A DNA stretch of 64,000 bases from Gemmata palustris (GTDB lineage: Bacteria > Planctomycetota > Planctomycetia > Gemmatales > Gemmataceae): NCBI RefSeq assembly GCF_017939745.1, contig NZ_JAGKQQ010000001.1, forward strand, positions 2,914,001 to 2,978,000, written 5' to 3'. Under the pieces are notes generated by a model. The model was given only the letters and a program-made list of their open reading frames with translations, searched no databases and was not told the DNA's origin. Positions within the stretch are counted from its first letter, which is position 1. Every line of letters begins with the position of its first letter. The position numbers were made by a program, and so were the translations under genes. Positions 46,240 through 55,411 of this stretch are shown piece by piece.

Positions 46240-48018
46240 ATGGTTAAAAAAATCAGATCGTTCGCCAGGAACCGCCCAATGGCACGCAAACGCGCCGGGA
46301 AGAATGAGCGCACTCAACAGACCGGTCCCGAAATGACCGCTGAAGAGCGAGCGGAACTTGACGCTCGGCTCGCACACATGCTCCACGCACCACTCAAGAG
46401 CGATCTCGGCAACGGGCGATTCTTCTTGCTGTGGGCAGCGCGCGACGAGAACAACAGTGTTCGCACACGTATTTGGAACCCGGAGACGGAACAGGAATTA
46501 CGAGAGGCCAATTTCTTCTACGACGCGGCCCACGGTCTTGGGGCGTTCACCAAGCGGGTCGCACGGGGCCAGACGGTGCGCCGAAGTGCTACCGAAACGG
46601 CGCTCATCAACGCGATCCTCCGGAGCCGCGACGACGAAAACGGCTACCTAGTGTACGCGGACTACCTAACCGAGAACGGCGATACTCAGGGCGACTTCAT
46701 CCGTTTGTGTACCGAAATGCAGCGACTGAAGCCTGATGCCCCGGCGCACGAAGCGAAGAATGAACGAATTGCCGAATTGGTCGACGCACACGCCGAAGAG
46801 TGGTTCGACCCCCTCGAGGTGCTCGGCCTGCGGCCGCAATTGGTCGGCAAATTCGCGCCGTGGTTGTGGCTGTCCGACAAGTACGGCGTTATTGATGCGG
46901 TGGCAGTCGACCGACCGGGGCTGTTGCCGGGCAACGCGAATCGGCTCTTCGCCGCGGCGCCGTTTCTGCGAAAACTGACGTTCGAGAAGGGGCACGTCGC
47001 TCCGGATCTCGGGAAAGTCAAGCAACTGACACAGATCGAGGAACTGAACTTCACTCACGCGGACCTGACAGCAGAAGCCCTTGAGAAGATTGTTCGCTCG
47101 AAACACCTCACCGGTCTGAAGGCCCTGCACCTCTACGGTAATGAAATTGGTCACGCGGGTGTTCACGCACTCACCGAATGGCCGGGGCTGGGGCGCCTCG
47201 AAACACTCGATCTTACCAGATGCGACACCGGCCCCGAAGCCGTCGTGGAACTCGCGCGGTGCGAAAACACGTCACACATCACGCGCCTCCGACTCGGTCA
47301 CAATTCGATCGACGGCGACGCGGTTCGCGCGGTCCTCGGTTCCCCCCACCTCGGCCGCCTCATCGAACTCGACTTGGCGGGAGCGGACTTCGACCACGTT
47401 GCCGCGTTTCATTTCCACACGTCCGCTTCCTCCAAAACGCTGCAACAAATCGATCTGGACTCAGCAACGTTCACGGCACTCGCGTTCGGGCACTTTACGC
47501 GGTGCCACCTTCCCGCGCTCGAATTTCTCAAGTTGAATAACGTCCGACTCCGCGCGCAGGAGGCCGCGTACCTCTCAAGTGCGGCATTCGCCGGTACGCT
47601 TACGGCTCTCTTTTTCGATAACTGCGGATTGGGCGCAGCAGGTGCCCAAGCTCTCCTTGAAAGCACGTTCCCGACGCTCGCAACCCTCGACCTGTCGCGC
47701 AACCGACTTACGAACCGTGGCGGCCTTGCACTGGCGCACGCGGCACTAAGCCTCCCCGCACTCACCTCGCTGAAACTTTGGGACAACAAACTGGGTCCGT
47801 CCGCGATCACCGCCCTCGCCGAGAGCCCGCTCCTGGCGAACCTGACGGAGCTCGATATCAACGACAACAAAATCGGCCCCGCCGGTGCAACGGCGCTCGC
47901 AAAATCACAGTACCTGAAGCACCTCAAAACGCTCACCGTGGACGAAAAGACGGTGGGCATGAAGGGGAAATGGGCGCTCCTTGACCGATTCGGCGAGAGC
48001 GTAATCGGTTGGAGGTAG
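46240..48018 (+). CDS. TIGR02996 leucine-rich-repeat protein, candidate retron effector
   Basis: A 592-residue soluble protein whose ATG lies one nucleotide after the RT stop (TAGGATG), so it is in the same transcript. Order: basic start, a 60-residue region GRFFLLWAARDENNSVRTRI of unknown fold, a TIGR02996 segment (ETALINAILRSRDDENGYLV, YADYLTENGDTQGDFIRLC) and about a dozen ribonuclease-inhibitor-type LRRs (LTGLKALHLYGNEIGHAG, ATLDLSRNRLTNRGGLAL, LTELDINDNKIGPAGATAL). No nuclease, TM or ATPase motif is visible. TIGR02996 proteins are numerous in Gemmata, so the pairing could be accidental, but the spacing argues for a functional unit. ATG 46279 (MARKRAGKNERT) is an alternative start. Confidence 0.88.
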   Translation: MVKKIRSFARNRPMARKRAGKNERTQQTGPEMTAEERAELDARLAHMLHAPLKSDLGNGRFFLLWAARDENNSVRTRIWNPETEQELREANFFYDAAHGLGAFTKRVARGQTVRRSATETALINAILRSRDDENGYLVYADYLTENGDTQGDFIRLCTEMQRLKPDAPAHEAKNERIAELVDAHAEEWFDPLEVLGLRPQLVGKFAPWLWLSDKYGVIDAVAVDRPGLLPGNANRLFAAAPFLRKLTFEKGHVAPDLGKVKQLTQIEELNFTHADLTAEALEKIVRSKHLTGLKALHLYGNEIGHAGVHALTEWPGLGRLETLDLTRCDTGPEAVVELARCENTSHITRLRLGHNSIDGDAVRAVLGSPHLGRLIELDLAGADFDHVAAFHFHTSASSKTLQQIDLDSATFTALAFGHFTRCHLPALEFLKLNNVRLRAQEAAYLSSAAFAGTLTALFFDNCGLGAAGAQALLESTFPTLATLDLSRNRLTNRGGLALAHAALSLPALTSLKLWDNKLGPSAITALAESPLLANLTELDINDNKIGPAGATALAKSQYLKHLKTLTVDEKTVGMKGKWALLDRFGESVIGWR

Positions 48019-48085
48019 CCGCCCGTCGCTATAACACCTTCGGCCCGGTTCGCTCGTTCCAACTGTTTTCCCAGGGCGCGCTACT

Positions 48086-49435
48086 ATGGCGGTTCCGTCC
48101 GATTTGATCGTGTCCGTGTCCGGGATTCGCGGGATCGTTGGCGCCGGGCTGACGGCCGAAGCCACGGCGCGATTCGCCGCCGCGTATGGCTCTACCGCTG
48201 CGGGGAAGCGCGTGATTCTGTCGCGCGACGGTCGGCCCAGTGGCGAAATGCTGCGCCACGCGGTCGTCGCCGGGTTACTCGGTGCCGGCTGCACCGTGGA
48301 AGACATCGGCATCGCGCCCACCCCGACGTGCGGGTTCGCGGTGCGCCAGATGAACGCGGCCGGCGCGATCCAGATCACCGCGAGCCACAACCCGGCCCCC
48401 TGGAACGGGCTCAAGATGTTCGGCGCGGACGGAGCCGTACTCCCGGCCGAGACGGGCCAGGCCATTCGCGCCTTGTACGAAACCGGGGACTTCGCGCGGT
48501 CCGCGTGGGACGGTATCGGGAGCGTCAGCGTTCCGCCGGACGTGAGCGCCGATCACGCCCGCGCGGTGCTGGATACGATCAGCGTCGCGGCGGTCGCGGG
48601 CCAGCGGTTCCGCGTGTTCCTCGACGCGAACGCGGGCGCCGGCGGGCCACTCGGTACGCGGCTGCTTTCCGACCTCGGCTGCGACGTGATCCAGTACGGC
48701 TGCGACCCGACCGGCTTGTTCGCACACGAACCCGAGCCGACACCGGCCAACCTCGGCGACGTGGCCCCCTGGGTGCAGCAGCACGAATGCGCGGTGGGGT
48801 TCGTCCTCGACCCCGATTCCGACCGGCTCGCGCTCATCGACGAGACCGGGACGTGCGTGAGCGAAGAAGCCACGCTCGCGCTCGCGGTGAAGTACCGGTT
48901 GCGGCAGCAGCCCGGGGCGGTGGTCGTGAACATGTCCACTTCGCGCATGAATGAGGACATCGCGATCGCGGCCGGGTGCCCGTTCTACCGCTCCGCGGTG
49001 GGCGAAGCGAACGTGGTCGGCCTCATGCGCGACACGCACGCGGTCATCGGCGGCGAGGGGAACGGCGGCGTCATCGACCCGCGCATCGGCTGGGTGCGCG
49101 ACCCGTTCGTCGGGATGGCGTTCATTCTGAGCCTGATGGCCGAAGAGAAGAAGCCGTTCTCGCAGCTCGTGGCCGAGCTTCCGAAGTACGCGATGCTCAA
49201 GACGAAGTTCACCGTCTCGCGCGAGCGCCTGCCGGATGCGCTGACCGCACTCGAAGTGCGCTGGCCGGACGCGCGGGTCGACCGCATCGACGGGTTACGG
49301 CTCGACGGGCCGGACTGGTGGTTGCACGTGCGCGGGAGCAACACCGAGCCGGTGGTCCGTGTCATCGCCGAAGCGCCCACGGCCGAGCGCTCGGAACAGC
49401 TCTGCCGCGAAGCCGGCGCGGTCGTTACAGGTTAA
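48086..49435 (+). CDS. Phosphoglucosamine / phosphomanno-mutase
   Basis: A 449-residue alpha-D-phosphohexomutase. The phosphoserine loop is ITASHNPAPWNGLK (S100), the metal loop is LDPDSDRLALID, the sugar-binding loop is GGEGNGGVID and the phosphate-binding loop is VRGSNTEPVVRV. Length and SGIRGIVG start fit GlmM/ManB enzymes that convert glucosamine-6-P or mannose-6-P to the 1-phosphate for cell-envelope sugars. GlmM and phosphomannomutase cannot be separated by eye. It stands alone with two hairpins after the stop. Confidence 0.88.
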   Translation: MAVPSDLIVSVSGIRGIVGAGLTAEATARFAAAYGSTAAGKRVILSRDGRPSGEMLRHAVVAGLLGAGCTVEDIGIAPTPTCGFAVRQMNAAGAIQITASHNPAPWNGLKMFGADGAVLPAETGQAIRALYETGDFARSAWDGIGSVSVPPDVSADHARAVLDTISVAAVAGQRFRVFLDANAGAGGPLGTRLLSDLGCDVIQYGCDPTGLFAHEPEPTPANLGDVAPWVQQHECAVGFVLDPDSDRLALIDETGTCVSEEATLALAVKYRLRQQPGAVVVNMSTSRMNEDIAIAAGCPFYRSAVGEANVVGLMRDTHAVIGGEGNGGVIDPRIGWVRDPFVGMAFILSLMAEEKKPFSQLVAELPKYAMLKTKFTVSRERLPDALTALEVRWPDARVDRIDGLRLDGPDWWLHVRGSNTEPVVRVIAEAPTAERSEQLCREAGAVVTG

Positions 49436-49457
49436 TCTAGTTTCGAGTTCCTTGTAG

Positions 49458-49489
49458 CGAGCCGCCCGCGCCCTTGCGGTCGCGGCTCG
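49458..49489. terminator. Stem-loop after the mutase gene
   Basis: 8-bp stem CGAGCCGC / GCGGCTCG with a 16-nt loop, 23 nt past the stop. Part of it (CCCTTGCGGTCGCGGCTCG) recurs at 52439-52462. Confidence 0.55.
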
Positions 49490-49540
49490 TTCAATCCGTT
49501 ACGACGATCCGGAACAAGACTAAATGGATTGTCGAAACAC

Positions 49541-49565
49541 GTGCCGCTCGCGCTGCGAGCGGCAC
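49541..49565. terminator. Perfect hairpin between convergent genes
   Basis: 11-bp stem GTGCCGCTCGC / GCGAGCGGCAC with a GCT loop, ending 6 bp before the stop of the minus-strand propeller gene. It can serve both strands. Confidence 0.65.
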
Positions 49566-49570
49566 GCGGA

Positions 49571-50944
49571 CTACGGCCGCACGTCGAAGCACAGCACTTT
49601 CTCCTCGTCCCGAACGTACAGCAGACCGTTCACGAGGGTGGGCGTCGCCCAGTTGTTCTTCCCGCTCAGCACCTTCGGGATCTTCGCAACCAGGTTGAAC
49701 TCCTTCGGGTTCGCATCGACCAGGCACAGGTCGCCGCGCTCCGTTTGGAGAATGAGGTGGTCGCCCACGAGGATCACGCTCGCCTGACCGCTCTCGGCCC
49801 ACTCCCAATCCGGCACCCCTTTACCAGTCATGAACTCGATGCACTTCAGCCCACGGTCGCCGCGCGTGCCGTCGACGCCGAACAGGTGCTTGTCCTTGAA
49901 CACGCCCGTCGCGTGGTGGCTCTGGAACGCGCGCCCGCGGTTCTCATACACCTTCACCAGCTTCACTTCGTCGCCTTGTTTCTCGGCCCGCAACAGCCCG
50001 CAGCCCATCCCGTAAGCCGACGAGATGAAGACGTACTCGTCGTCCACGATGACGGGCGTGGCGATGTTCCCGCTGAACTGGGTGGCCCACTTGAAGCTGT
50101 CGGTCACCGCGCCGTCGGCGGCGCGCACGGCCAGGAGCGCGTCCCCCAGGAACGCGAACACTGTCGCTTGCCCACCAATGTTCGCGGCGATGGGCGAACT
50201 GTAGCCCGGTGGATTGGAACCCGCCCGCCACTTCACGGCGCCCGAGTTCTTGTCGAACGCGACTACCGCCGCGTCCTTGCCTCCGGGTTGCACAATGACC
50301 AGATCACCGAGGACGAGCGGCGAACACGCCACGCCCCACTGTGGCATTGGCGCTTGAAACTCGGGAATCAGGTCGTGTTCCCACTTCACTTTGACCGCTC
50401 TGCCTTCGACCTCGAGCACGAGCAGTTTGCCGGATCCGCCGACCGTGTACACCGTGTTCCCGATGACCGTGGGCGTGGCCCGCGGACCGATGGCGTAGGT
50501 GCTGTCGTTACCGGCTTGCCCGGCTTGGTAGGCGTAATCCCAGACCGGTTTACCAGTCTCTGCATCAATGCACACGACGCGCTCGGTCCCGCCCTGCCGG
50601 TCCTGAACGTAGAGCCTCCCGCCGACGACGGCACACGACCCGTACCCGCCGCCGATCGGTTGGCGCCACAACTCCTTCGGCTTCTTCTTGTCCCAATCGG
50701 TGCGGAACGACCCGACCGGTGCGACGCCCGCTCGCGCGGCCCCGCGCCACTGCGGGTACCCGGTCGCGGCATCCGCGGCCGCGGGGTTGCGCAGCGGGGC
50801 GCTCATCGCGCGTTCGAGTTCAGCGGGGTCGACCGAGCTGCGCGCGAACAGCGACCGCACCCACGGGCTTTGGTACGCGGCGAACCCACCGATCCCCAGA
50901 ATCGTGGTGATACCGATGATGAGAACAAGGGCGCGGGCCTTCAT
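49571..50944 (-). CDS. Membrane-anchored PQQ-like beta-propeller protein
   Basis: A 457-residue protein with an N-terminal anchor (ALVLIIGITTILGIGGFAAY) and a PQQ-type propeller (YPQWRGAARAGVAP, DAETGKPVWDYAYQAGQ, DKNSGAVKWRAGSNPPGYSS, VNGLLYVRDEEKVLCFDV). The anchor is followed by a 35-residue linker. It is a distant paralogue of the 18795 protein. No known catalytic site; BamB-like scaffolding or a planctomycete-specific role is possible. Confidence 0.82.
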   Translation of the reverse strand: MKARALVLIIGITTILGIGGFAAYQSPWVRSLFARSSVDPAELERAMSAPLRNPAAADAATGYPQWRGAARAGVAPVGSFRTDWDKKKPKELWRQPIGGGYGSCAVVGGRLYVQDRQGGTERVVCIDAETGKPVWDYAYQAGQAGNDSTYAIGPRATPTVIGNTVYTVGGSGKLLVLEVEGRAVKVKWEHDLIPEFQAPMPQWGVACSPLVLGDLVIVQPGGKDAAVVAFDKNSGAVKWRAGSNPPGYSSPIAANIGGQATVFAFLGDALLAVRAADGAVTDSFKWATQFSGNIATPVIVDDEYVFISSAYGMGCGLLRAEKQGDEVKLVKVYENRGRAFQSHHATGVFKDKHLFGVDGTRGDRGLKCIEFMTGKGVPDWEWAESGQASVILVGDHLILQTERGDLCLVDANPKEFNLVAKIPKVLSGKNNWATPTLVNGLLYVRDEEKVLCFDVRP

Positions 50945-51040
50945 GATGCTCCCCGATCCGGGCGAGACGAAGTGTGAACGCGGGCGAGTTCCGCGCGCCG
51001 AAAAGTAGTGCGCGAACGGTCCGCGTGCCCGCGGAAACTC

Positions 51041-52348
51041 TCACCCTTTGGCGACGGCTTGAAAGCTCTCCGCGCCGGCCTGAATCGTCGTCGCAATGTG
51101 CTCGTCGGTCATCGCGCCGCACGTGAACGCGGCCTCGAACTGGCTGCACGGCAAATACACGCCGCGGTCCATCATCTCCCAGAAGAACCGGCCGAACCGC
51201 TTCGTGTCGCTCGTCTTCGCGGTGTCGAGGTCGCTCACGGGCGTATCGGTGAAGAACAGTGTCCACATACTGCCGACGCGGTTGAACTGCACCGGCACGT
51301 TCGCGCTCGCGGCGGCCTTCAACAACCCCTCGCCGATTCGCTTGCTCTGTTCTTCGAGCCGCGGGTACGGCGGATTCACTTTCAACTCGTTCAGAGTGGC
51401 GATCCCGGCGGCCATCGCGACCGGGTTGCCCGAGAGCGTACCCGCCTGGAACACGGGACCGGCGGGCATGATCTTCTTCATGATGTCCGCGCGCCCGCCG
51501 TAAGCCCCGACGGGGTACCCGCCGCCGATGATCTTGCCGAAGCACGAGAGGTCCGGCTTGTCGCCGAGCAGTTCCTGCGCGCCGCCGTACCCGAGCCGGA
51601 ACCCGGTCATCACTTCGTCGTAAATGAGTAAGGTGCCGTGTTTCTGGGTGAGTTGTCGGAGTTCACGGTGGAACTCGGCGGTCGGCGGAACAAGCCCCAT
51701 GTTGCCGACGATCGGTTCGAGGATCACTCCCGCGATCTTGTCGCCCTTCGCGGCAAACACCTCGGCGAGCGCGGCGGTGTCGTTGAATTTCAGGACGATC
51801 GTGTCCTGCGTGCAGCCGACGGGAACGCCGGGGCTGTTCGGGACGCCGAGCGTGAGCGCGCTGGAACCGGCGGAAACGAGTAGCGAATCGACGTGCCCGT
51901 GATAGCACCCGGCGAACTTGATGACGAGGTCGCGCCCGGTGAACCCGCGCGCGAGCCGGATCGCGCTCATCGTCGCTTCGGTGCCGCTGGAAACGAACCG
52001 CACCATCTCCACCGACGACACCGCGTCGATCACCATTTCGGCGAGCCGCGTTTCGAGTTCGCACGGTGCGCCGTAACTGGAGCCGTTCTTGAGCGCGGCA
52101 ATGGTGGCCTCGACCACGGCCGGGTGGCAGTGACCCAGAATCATCGGCCCCCACGAACCGATGAAGTCGAGGTAGCGATTACCGTCGAGGTCGAAGAGGA
52201 ACGGACCGTCGGCGCGGGCGATGAACAACGGGCTGCCGCCGACCCCGCCGAACGCGCGGGCCGGGCTGTTCACGCCACCGGGGATCACCGCTTTGGCACG
52301 TTCAAAGGCCGCGGCGCTGGCGGGGCGGACGGTGGAGAGATCGAGCAT
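51041..52348 (-). CDS. hemL: Glutamate-1-semialdehyde 2,1-aminomutase
   Basis: A 435-residue PLP enzyme that turns glutamate-1-semialdehyde into 5-aminolevulinate in the C5 tetrapyrrole pathway. Key parts are GGVNSPARAFGGVGGSPLF, SWGPMILGHCHPAV, FVSSGTEATMSAIRLAR, FAGCYHGHVDSLLV, LIYDEVMTGFR and the PLP lysine K272 in LSCFGKIIGGGYPVGAYGG. Length is normal and every motif is present. No other haem gene is next to it. Confidence 0.96.
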   Translation of the reverse strand: MLDLSTVRPASAAAFERAKAVIPGGVNSPARAFGGVGGSPLFIARADGPFLFDLDGNRYLDFIGSWGPMILGHCHPAVVEATIAALKNGSSYGAPCELETRLAEMVIDAVSSVEMVRFVSSGTEATMSAIRLARGFTGRDLVIKFAGCYHGHVDSLLVSAGSSALTLGVPNSPGVPVGCTQDTIVLKFNDTAALAEVFAAKGDKIAGVILEPIVGNMGLVPPTAEFHRELRQLTQKHGTLLIYDEVMTGFRLGYGGAQELLGDKPDLSCFGKIIGGGYPVGAYGGRADIMKKIMPAGPVFQAGTLSGNPVAMAAGIATLNELKVNPPYPRLEEQSKRIGEGLLKAAASANVPVQFNRVGSMWTLFFTDTPVSDLDTAKTSDTKRFGRFFWEMMDRGVYLPCSQFEAAFTCGAMTDEHIATTIQAGAESFQAVAKG

Positions 52349-52782
52349 TCGGTTCGTTCTCGCTGTCGGTAATCAACGCACTCAGAAACCGGAGAAACGC
52401 GGACGGTTTCGACGTCCTGCAAAGAGTAGCCTCTCGCTCCCTTTGCGGTCGCGGCTCGTTCAGGCGCTACGCGGATCGAGACTAACATTTGCTAACATTT
52501 TGGCCCGAGCCGTCGGAGAAATCCCGTCTACCAGAGTGAAACCCTACGATTCCCAGCTTGTAGGCGGTAACGCCCCCCGTCGGCCCACGGCCACCGGCTA
52601 ACAAACGCTAACATTCCCGCCCCACCCGCCCTGTTCGTGGGTGACACTTCGACGCGCCCTCGCGAATGAAGCTATTTCACCGAAATATTATATCAACTAG
52701 ACACGTGTTCAAAAATACACAAGTCGCAATTCGTCCACATTGCATATTCTTGTGTGTTGGGTGCGGTCGGCAACTACTGGAA
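52349..52782. other. Intergenic region with direct repeats and an AT-rich end
   Basis: No gene. It holds the dispersed CCCTTTGCGGTCGCGGCTCG repeat (52439-52462), two copies of an 18-mer built of two CTAACA units (52482-52499 and 52598-52615, three mismatches), and from about 52670 an AT-rich stretch (TTATATCAACTAGACACG) that ends at the kinase stop codon. Confidence 0.6.
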
Positions 52783-54762
52783 CTAGGATTTTTTGGGGAC
52801 CGAGTCCGCGATCTTGGCGGCGCGGGTGACGGCCTCTTTCACCTTCTCGTCGGTCTCGTCGTCGTACAGTTCGGCGATCTCGCGGCACTCGGTCCGAACG
52901 GTGCGCTCCCAGACGAGGCGATCCGAGCTTTCTGGGTTCTTCTTCACGTCGTTCGCGGTGGCCTCGACGCGGTCCAGCAGCATCGTGAGGTTCTTGAGGC
53001 GCACCGCGACCGGGTCGCTCGCGCCCTTGTTCGTCTTGCTCTTCAGGTTACAGCCGAGCAGGAACCAGGCGTGCTTGTCGCTGTCCTTCTCGGTCAGCGC
53101 GATGAGCGTGTCGCACGTGCGCCAGGCCTTCTCCGGGTCGTTGTGTGTGGTGAGGCGCATCACCCGGAGCGCGATCGCTTCGGGGTTCCCCGTGTCGAAC
53201 TTCAGCGGTTGCTCGTAGAGCCGGCTGCTCTTGATTTTATCCTGCAACTTCACGAACTCGGCGCGCGCGGCCTTGATGTCCTGCGTGCGCTTGTCCGCGA
53301 CCCACCCCCAGAGCGCCTTCGGGAGCACCTCGTCGTTGACCGTAAACGGCAATTTCGCTTCTTCCGGGAACCGGCCCTTCACCTTCGCCCATAGCGCGTC
53401 GGCGAGGCCCATGTCACCGACCTTCTCCGCGTCGATGGCCTGCATCGCGTTATCGAAGGCGTCGGGGTCGTCGCCCTCGGTGGGCTTGCGCAGCGTGCGC
53501 GACTCGCTCCGGTTCGTCAGTTGCCGCTCGCGCTCGCTGACAATCGAGGCGCGGAAGGTCGTCGCGGCCCGGTCGACGAGTTCACCACCTTTGGAGCCGT
53601 GCGCTTCGAGGAACCGCTTCGCGGCGTCGACTTTCGCCGCGGGCGTGTCCGCCTTCTCGATGGCCGCGAACATCTTCTCCGGTCCCGCGGGCTTGAGCGC
53701 GAAGTACGCGCCGGCCGCGATCGCAAAAAGGATCGCGATGATCCCGACGGCGTGAACCCACGTTTGCTCGTGCAGCGGGACCGCGACCTTCTTCTTGACC
53801 TTTTTCTTCTTCCCGCGGAGCGCGCGGGCGGCCTCCTTGTCGGTCGCGTCCATCTTCTCGCCGGACTGATTTAGCGGCTTCGCCGTGCGCACCTGTGCCG
53901 CGGCGAGCCCGGCGCTCTTGCGCGCGAAGGCGTCGTCCTCGATCTCCCCGAGCATCCGCGCCACCCACGCCGCGTCCACCGGCCGCTCTTCCTTGTCTTT
54001 TTCGAGCAGTTGGAGGATGAGCGACTCGAACTTCGGCGGCAGTTCGTTCACCAGCTTACCGATGCGCGGGGCGCTCTCGTTCACGTGCTTGAGGAACATT
54101 TCGACGGTAGTTTCGGCGGCGAACGGCTTCCGCCCGGTGAGCAGCTCGAAGAACACGATCCCGAGCGAGTACAGGTCGGACTTGTTGCTCAGGTTGCGGT
54201 CGCCCTTGCACTGTTCGGGCGACATGTACGCGGCCGTGCCGATGGTGCTGTTCGCCCCGGTGAGGGCGGTCACGTCCGTGTCCTTCGCGATGCCGAAGTC
54301 GGTGAGTTTCAGCACGCCGTCGTGCGTAATCATCAGGTTGGACGGTTTCAGGTCGCGGTGGATGATGCCCTTGTTGTGGGCGTACTGGAGTGCCTCGGCC
54401 AACTGCTTGCCGTAGGAGACGACTTCCTCCCACCCGAGCTTTCCGCGGCGCGAGAGCACCCGGTCGAGGGCCTCGCCGTCGATGTACTCCATCGCGATGT
54501 ACGGGTTCGACTTGTTGATCTTGCCGTGCGCGATGAGCCGGACGATGTGGGGGTGCCGGAGCTGTTTGAGGATGTTCGCTTCCCGCTCGAAGCGGGCCAT
54601 CGCCCCTTCGTTGCCGAGCAGCCCGAGCGCCACAACCTTCAGCGCGACTGGAACGACCTTTTCCGCACTGCGGTGGAACTTCGCCCGGTACACGGTGCCC
54701 ATCGCGCCGCTGCCCAGTTCCTTCTCGATTTCAAACGGGCCGATCTGCTGGCCGATCAGCAT
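52783..54762 (-). CDS. Membrane-anchored Ser/Thr protein kinase
   Basis: A 659-residue Hanks-type kinase. Kinase domain about 8-270: GSGAMGTVYRAK glycine loop, ATP lysine K42 in VALKVV, catalytic HRDLKPSN (D137), DFG (155-157) and the activation segment TIGTAAYMSPEQCKG. A Lys-rich linker (KKKKVKKKVAV) precedes one membrane helix (HAVGIIAILFAIAAGAYFAL). The outside part, about 300 residues, is helical and unlike PASTA domains. It phosphorylates unknown targets; the extracellular part may sense. Confidence 0.95.
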   Translation of the reverse strand: MLIGQQIGPFEIEKELGSGAMGTVYRAKFHRSAEKVVPVALKVVALGLLGNEGAMARFEREANILKQLRHPHIVRLIAHGKINKSNPYIAMEYIDGEALDRVLSRRGKLGWEEVVSYGKQLAEALQYAHNKGIIHRDLKPSNLMITHDGVLKLTDFGIAKDTDVTALTGANSTIGTAAYMSPEQCKGDRNLSNKSDLYSLGIVFFELLTGRKPFAAETTVEMFLKHVNESAPRIGKLVNELPPKFESLILQLLEKDKEERPVDAAWVARMLGEIEDDAFARKSAGLAAAQVRTAKPLNQSGEKMDATDKEAARALRGKKKKVKKKVAVPLHEQTWVHAVGIIAILFAIAAGAYFALKPAGPEKMFAAIEKADTPAAKVDAAKRFLEAHGSKGGELVDRAATTFRASIVSERERQLTNRSESRTLRKPTEGDDPDAFDNAMQAIDAEKVGDMGLADALWAKVKGRFPEEAKLPFTVNDEVLPKALWGWVADKRTQDIKAARAEFVKLQDKIKSSRLYEQPLKFDTGNPEAIALRVMRLTTHNDPEKAWRTCDTLIALTEKDSDKHAWFLLGCNLKSKTNKGASDPVAVRLKNLTMLLDRVEATANDVKKNPESSDRLVWERTVRTECREIAELYDDETDEKVKEAVTRAAKIADSVPKKS

Positions 54763-54884
54763 GGCGCGACCTCTGAGCCTAACCTTTGGAACGACGATAT
54801 TCTACCGATTCAAACCGGCGGTTGCTCGCCGATTTATGGCCCCGAAGGTGGTTCCCCGACAAATGTTCCGGCCGAAAGTGTCGG

Positions 54885-55228
54885 TTAGTTCGGCGCGCCC
54901 GTGCGGATTCGATGAAGGACATCCCGGGCGGGATCGGTATCCGCGCGAAGTGTCGCGCCGAGCGTGCCCCACGGCAGGAGGAGCCGTGCGAACTCGGCCA
55001 GGCGCTCGGGCGTAGCCGCGTGAATCCACCACGCGGACAGCGGATCGAGGTACGCGGGGGCATCCGCGGTCACGCGAATCGTGCCGCCTTCGGGCCGGTA
55101 CGTGTGGGTGGTGACATCACCCGGCCGTGCAATGCGTTCCGGTTCGCCGAATTGTTCAGTGAGGAAGTCGATTATTGGTGCAGCGAACGGTTCGGCCAGC
55201 GATGGTGTAATGCTCAGCGAGTGCCCCC
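54885..55228 (-). pseudogene. C-terminal fragment of a gene cut off at the palindromic element
   Basis: A protein-like frame of about 114 codons (IIDFLTEQFGEPERIARP, GGTIRVTADAPAYLDPLSAW, LAEFARLLLPWGTLGATLRA) ends at a stop at 54885 and enters the 55229-55342 palindrome with no start codon in between, except an internal GTG at 55073. Only the C-terminus seems to survive. The family is not recognised. Confidence 0.5.
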
Positions 55229-55342
55229 GGCGAACGGCCGGTGTGAGCCGGCCGGTGAGACTACTGGGCTACGCCTCCGCACACCAGGCGCGGGTATTTA
55301 CTCGGATTGCTCTCACCGGCCGGCTCACACCGGCCGTTCGCC
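55229..55342. repeat. 114-bp palindromic element with perfect 32-bp arms
   Basis: Arms 55229-55260 and 55311-55342 are exact inverted copies (ends GGCGAACGGCCGG...), separated by 50 bp (55261-55310). No ORF lies inside. It looks like a MITE- or REP-type element; no target duplication was found. Confidence 0.88.
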
Positions 55343-55411
55343 AAATGCCACCGGCGGACTTACGCTGCGCCGTTCGCGATGGTGTGGGAGTTCAACACCG
55401 CGACCAACAAC

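Noticed and set aside
52670-52780. AT-rich stretch considered as an origin or tRNA-adjacent site.
   Set aside because: No DnaA-box cluster and no tRNA-like fold; probably just a gene-end region.
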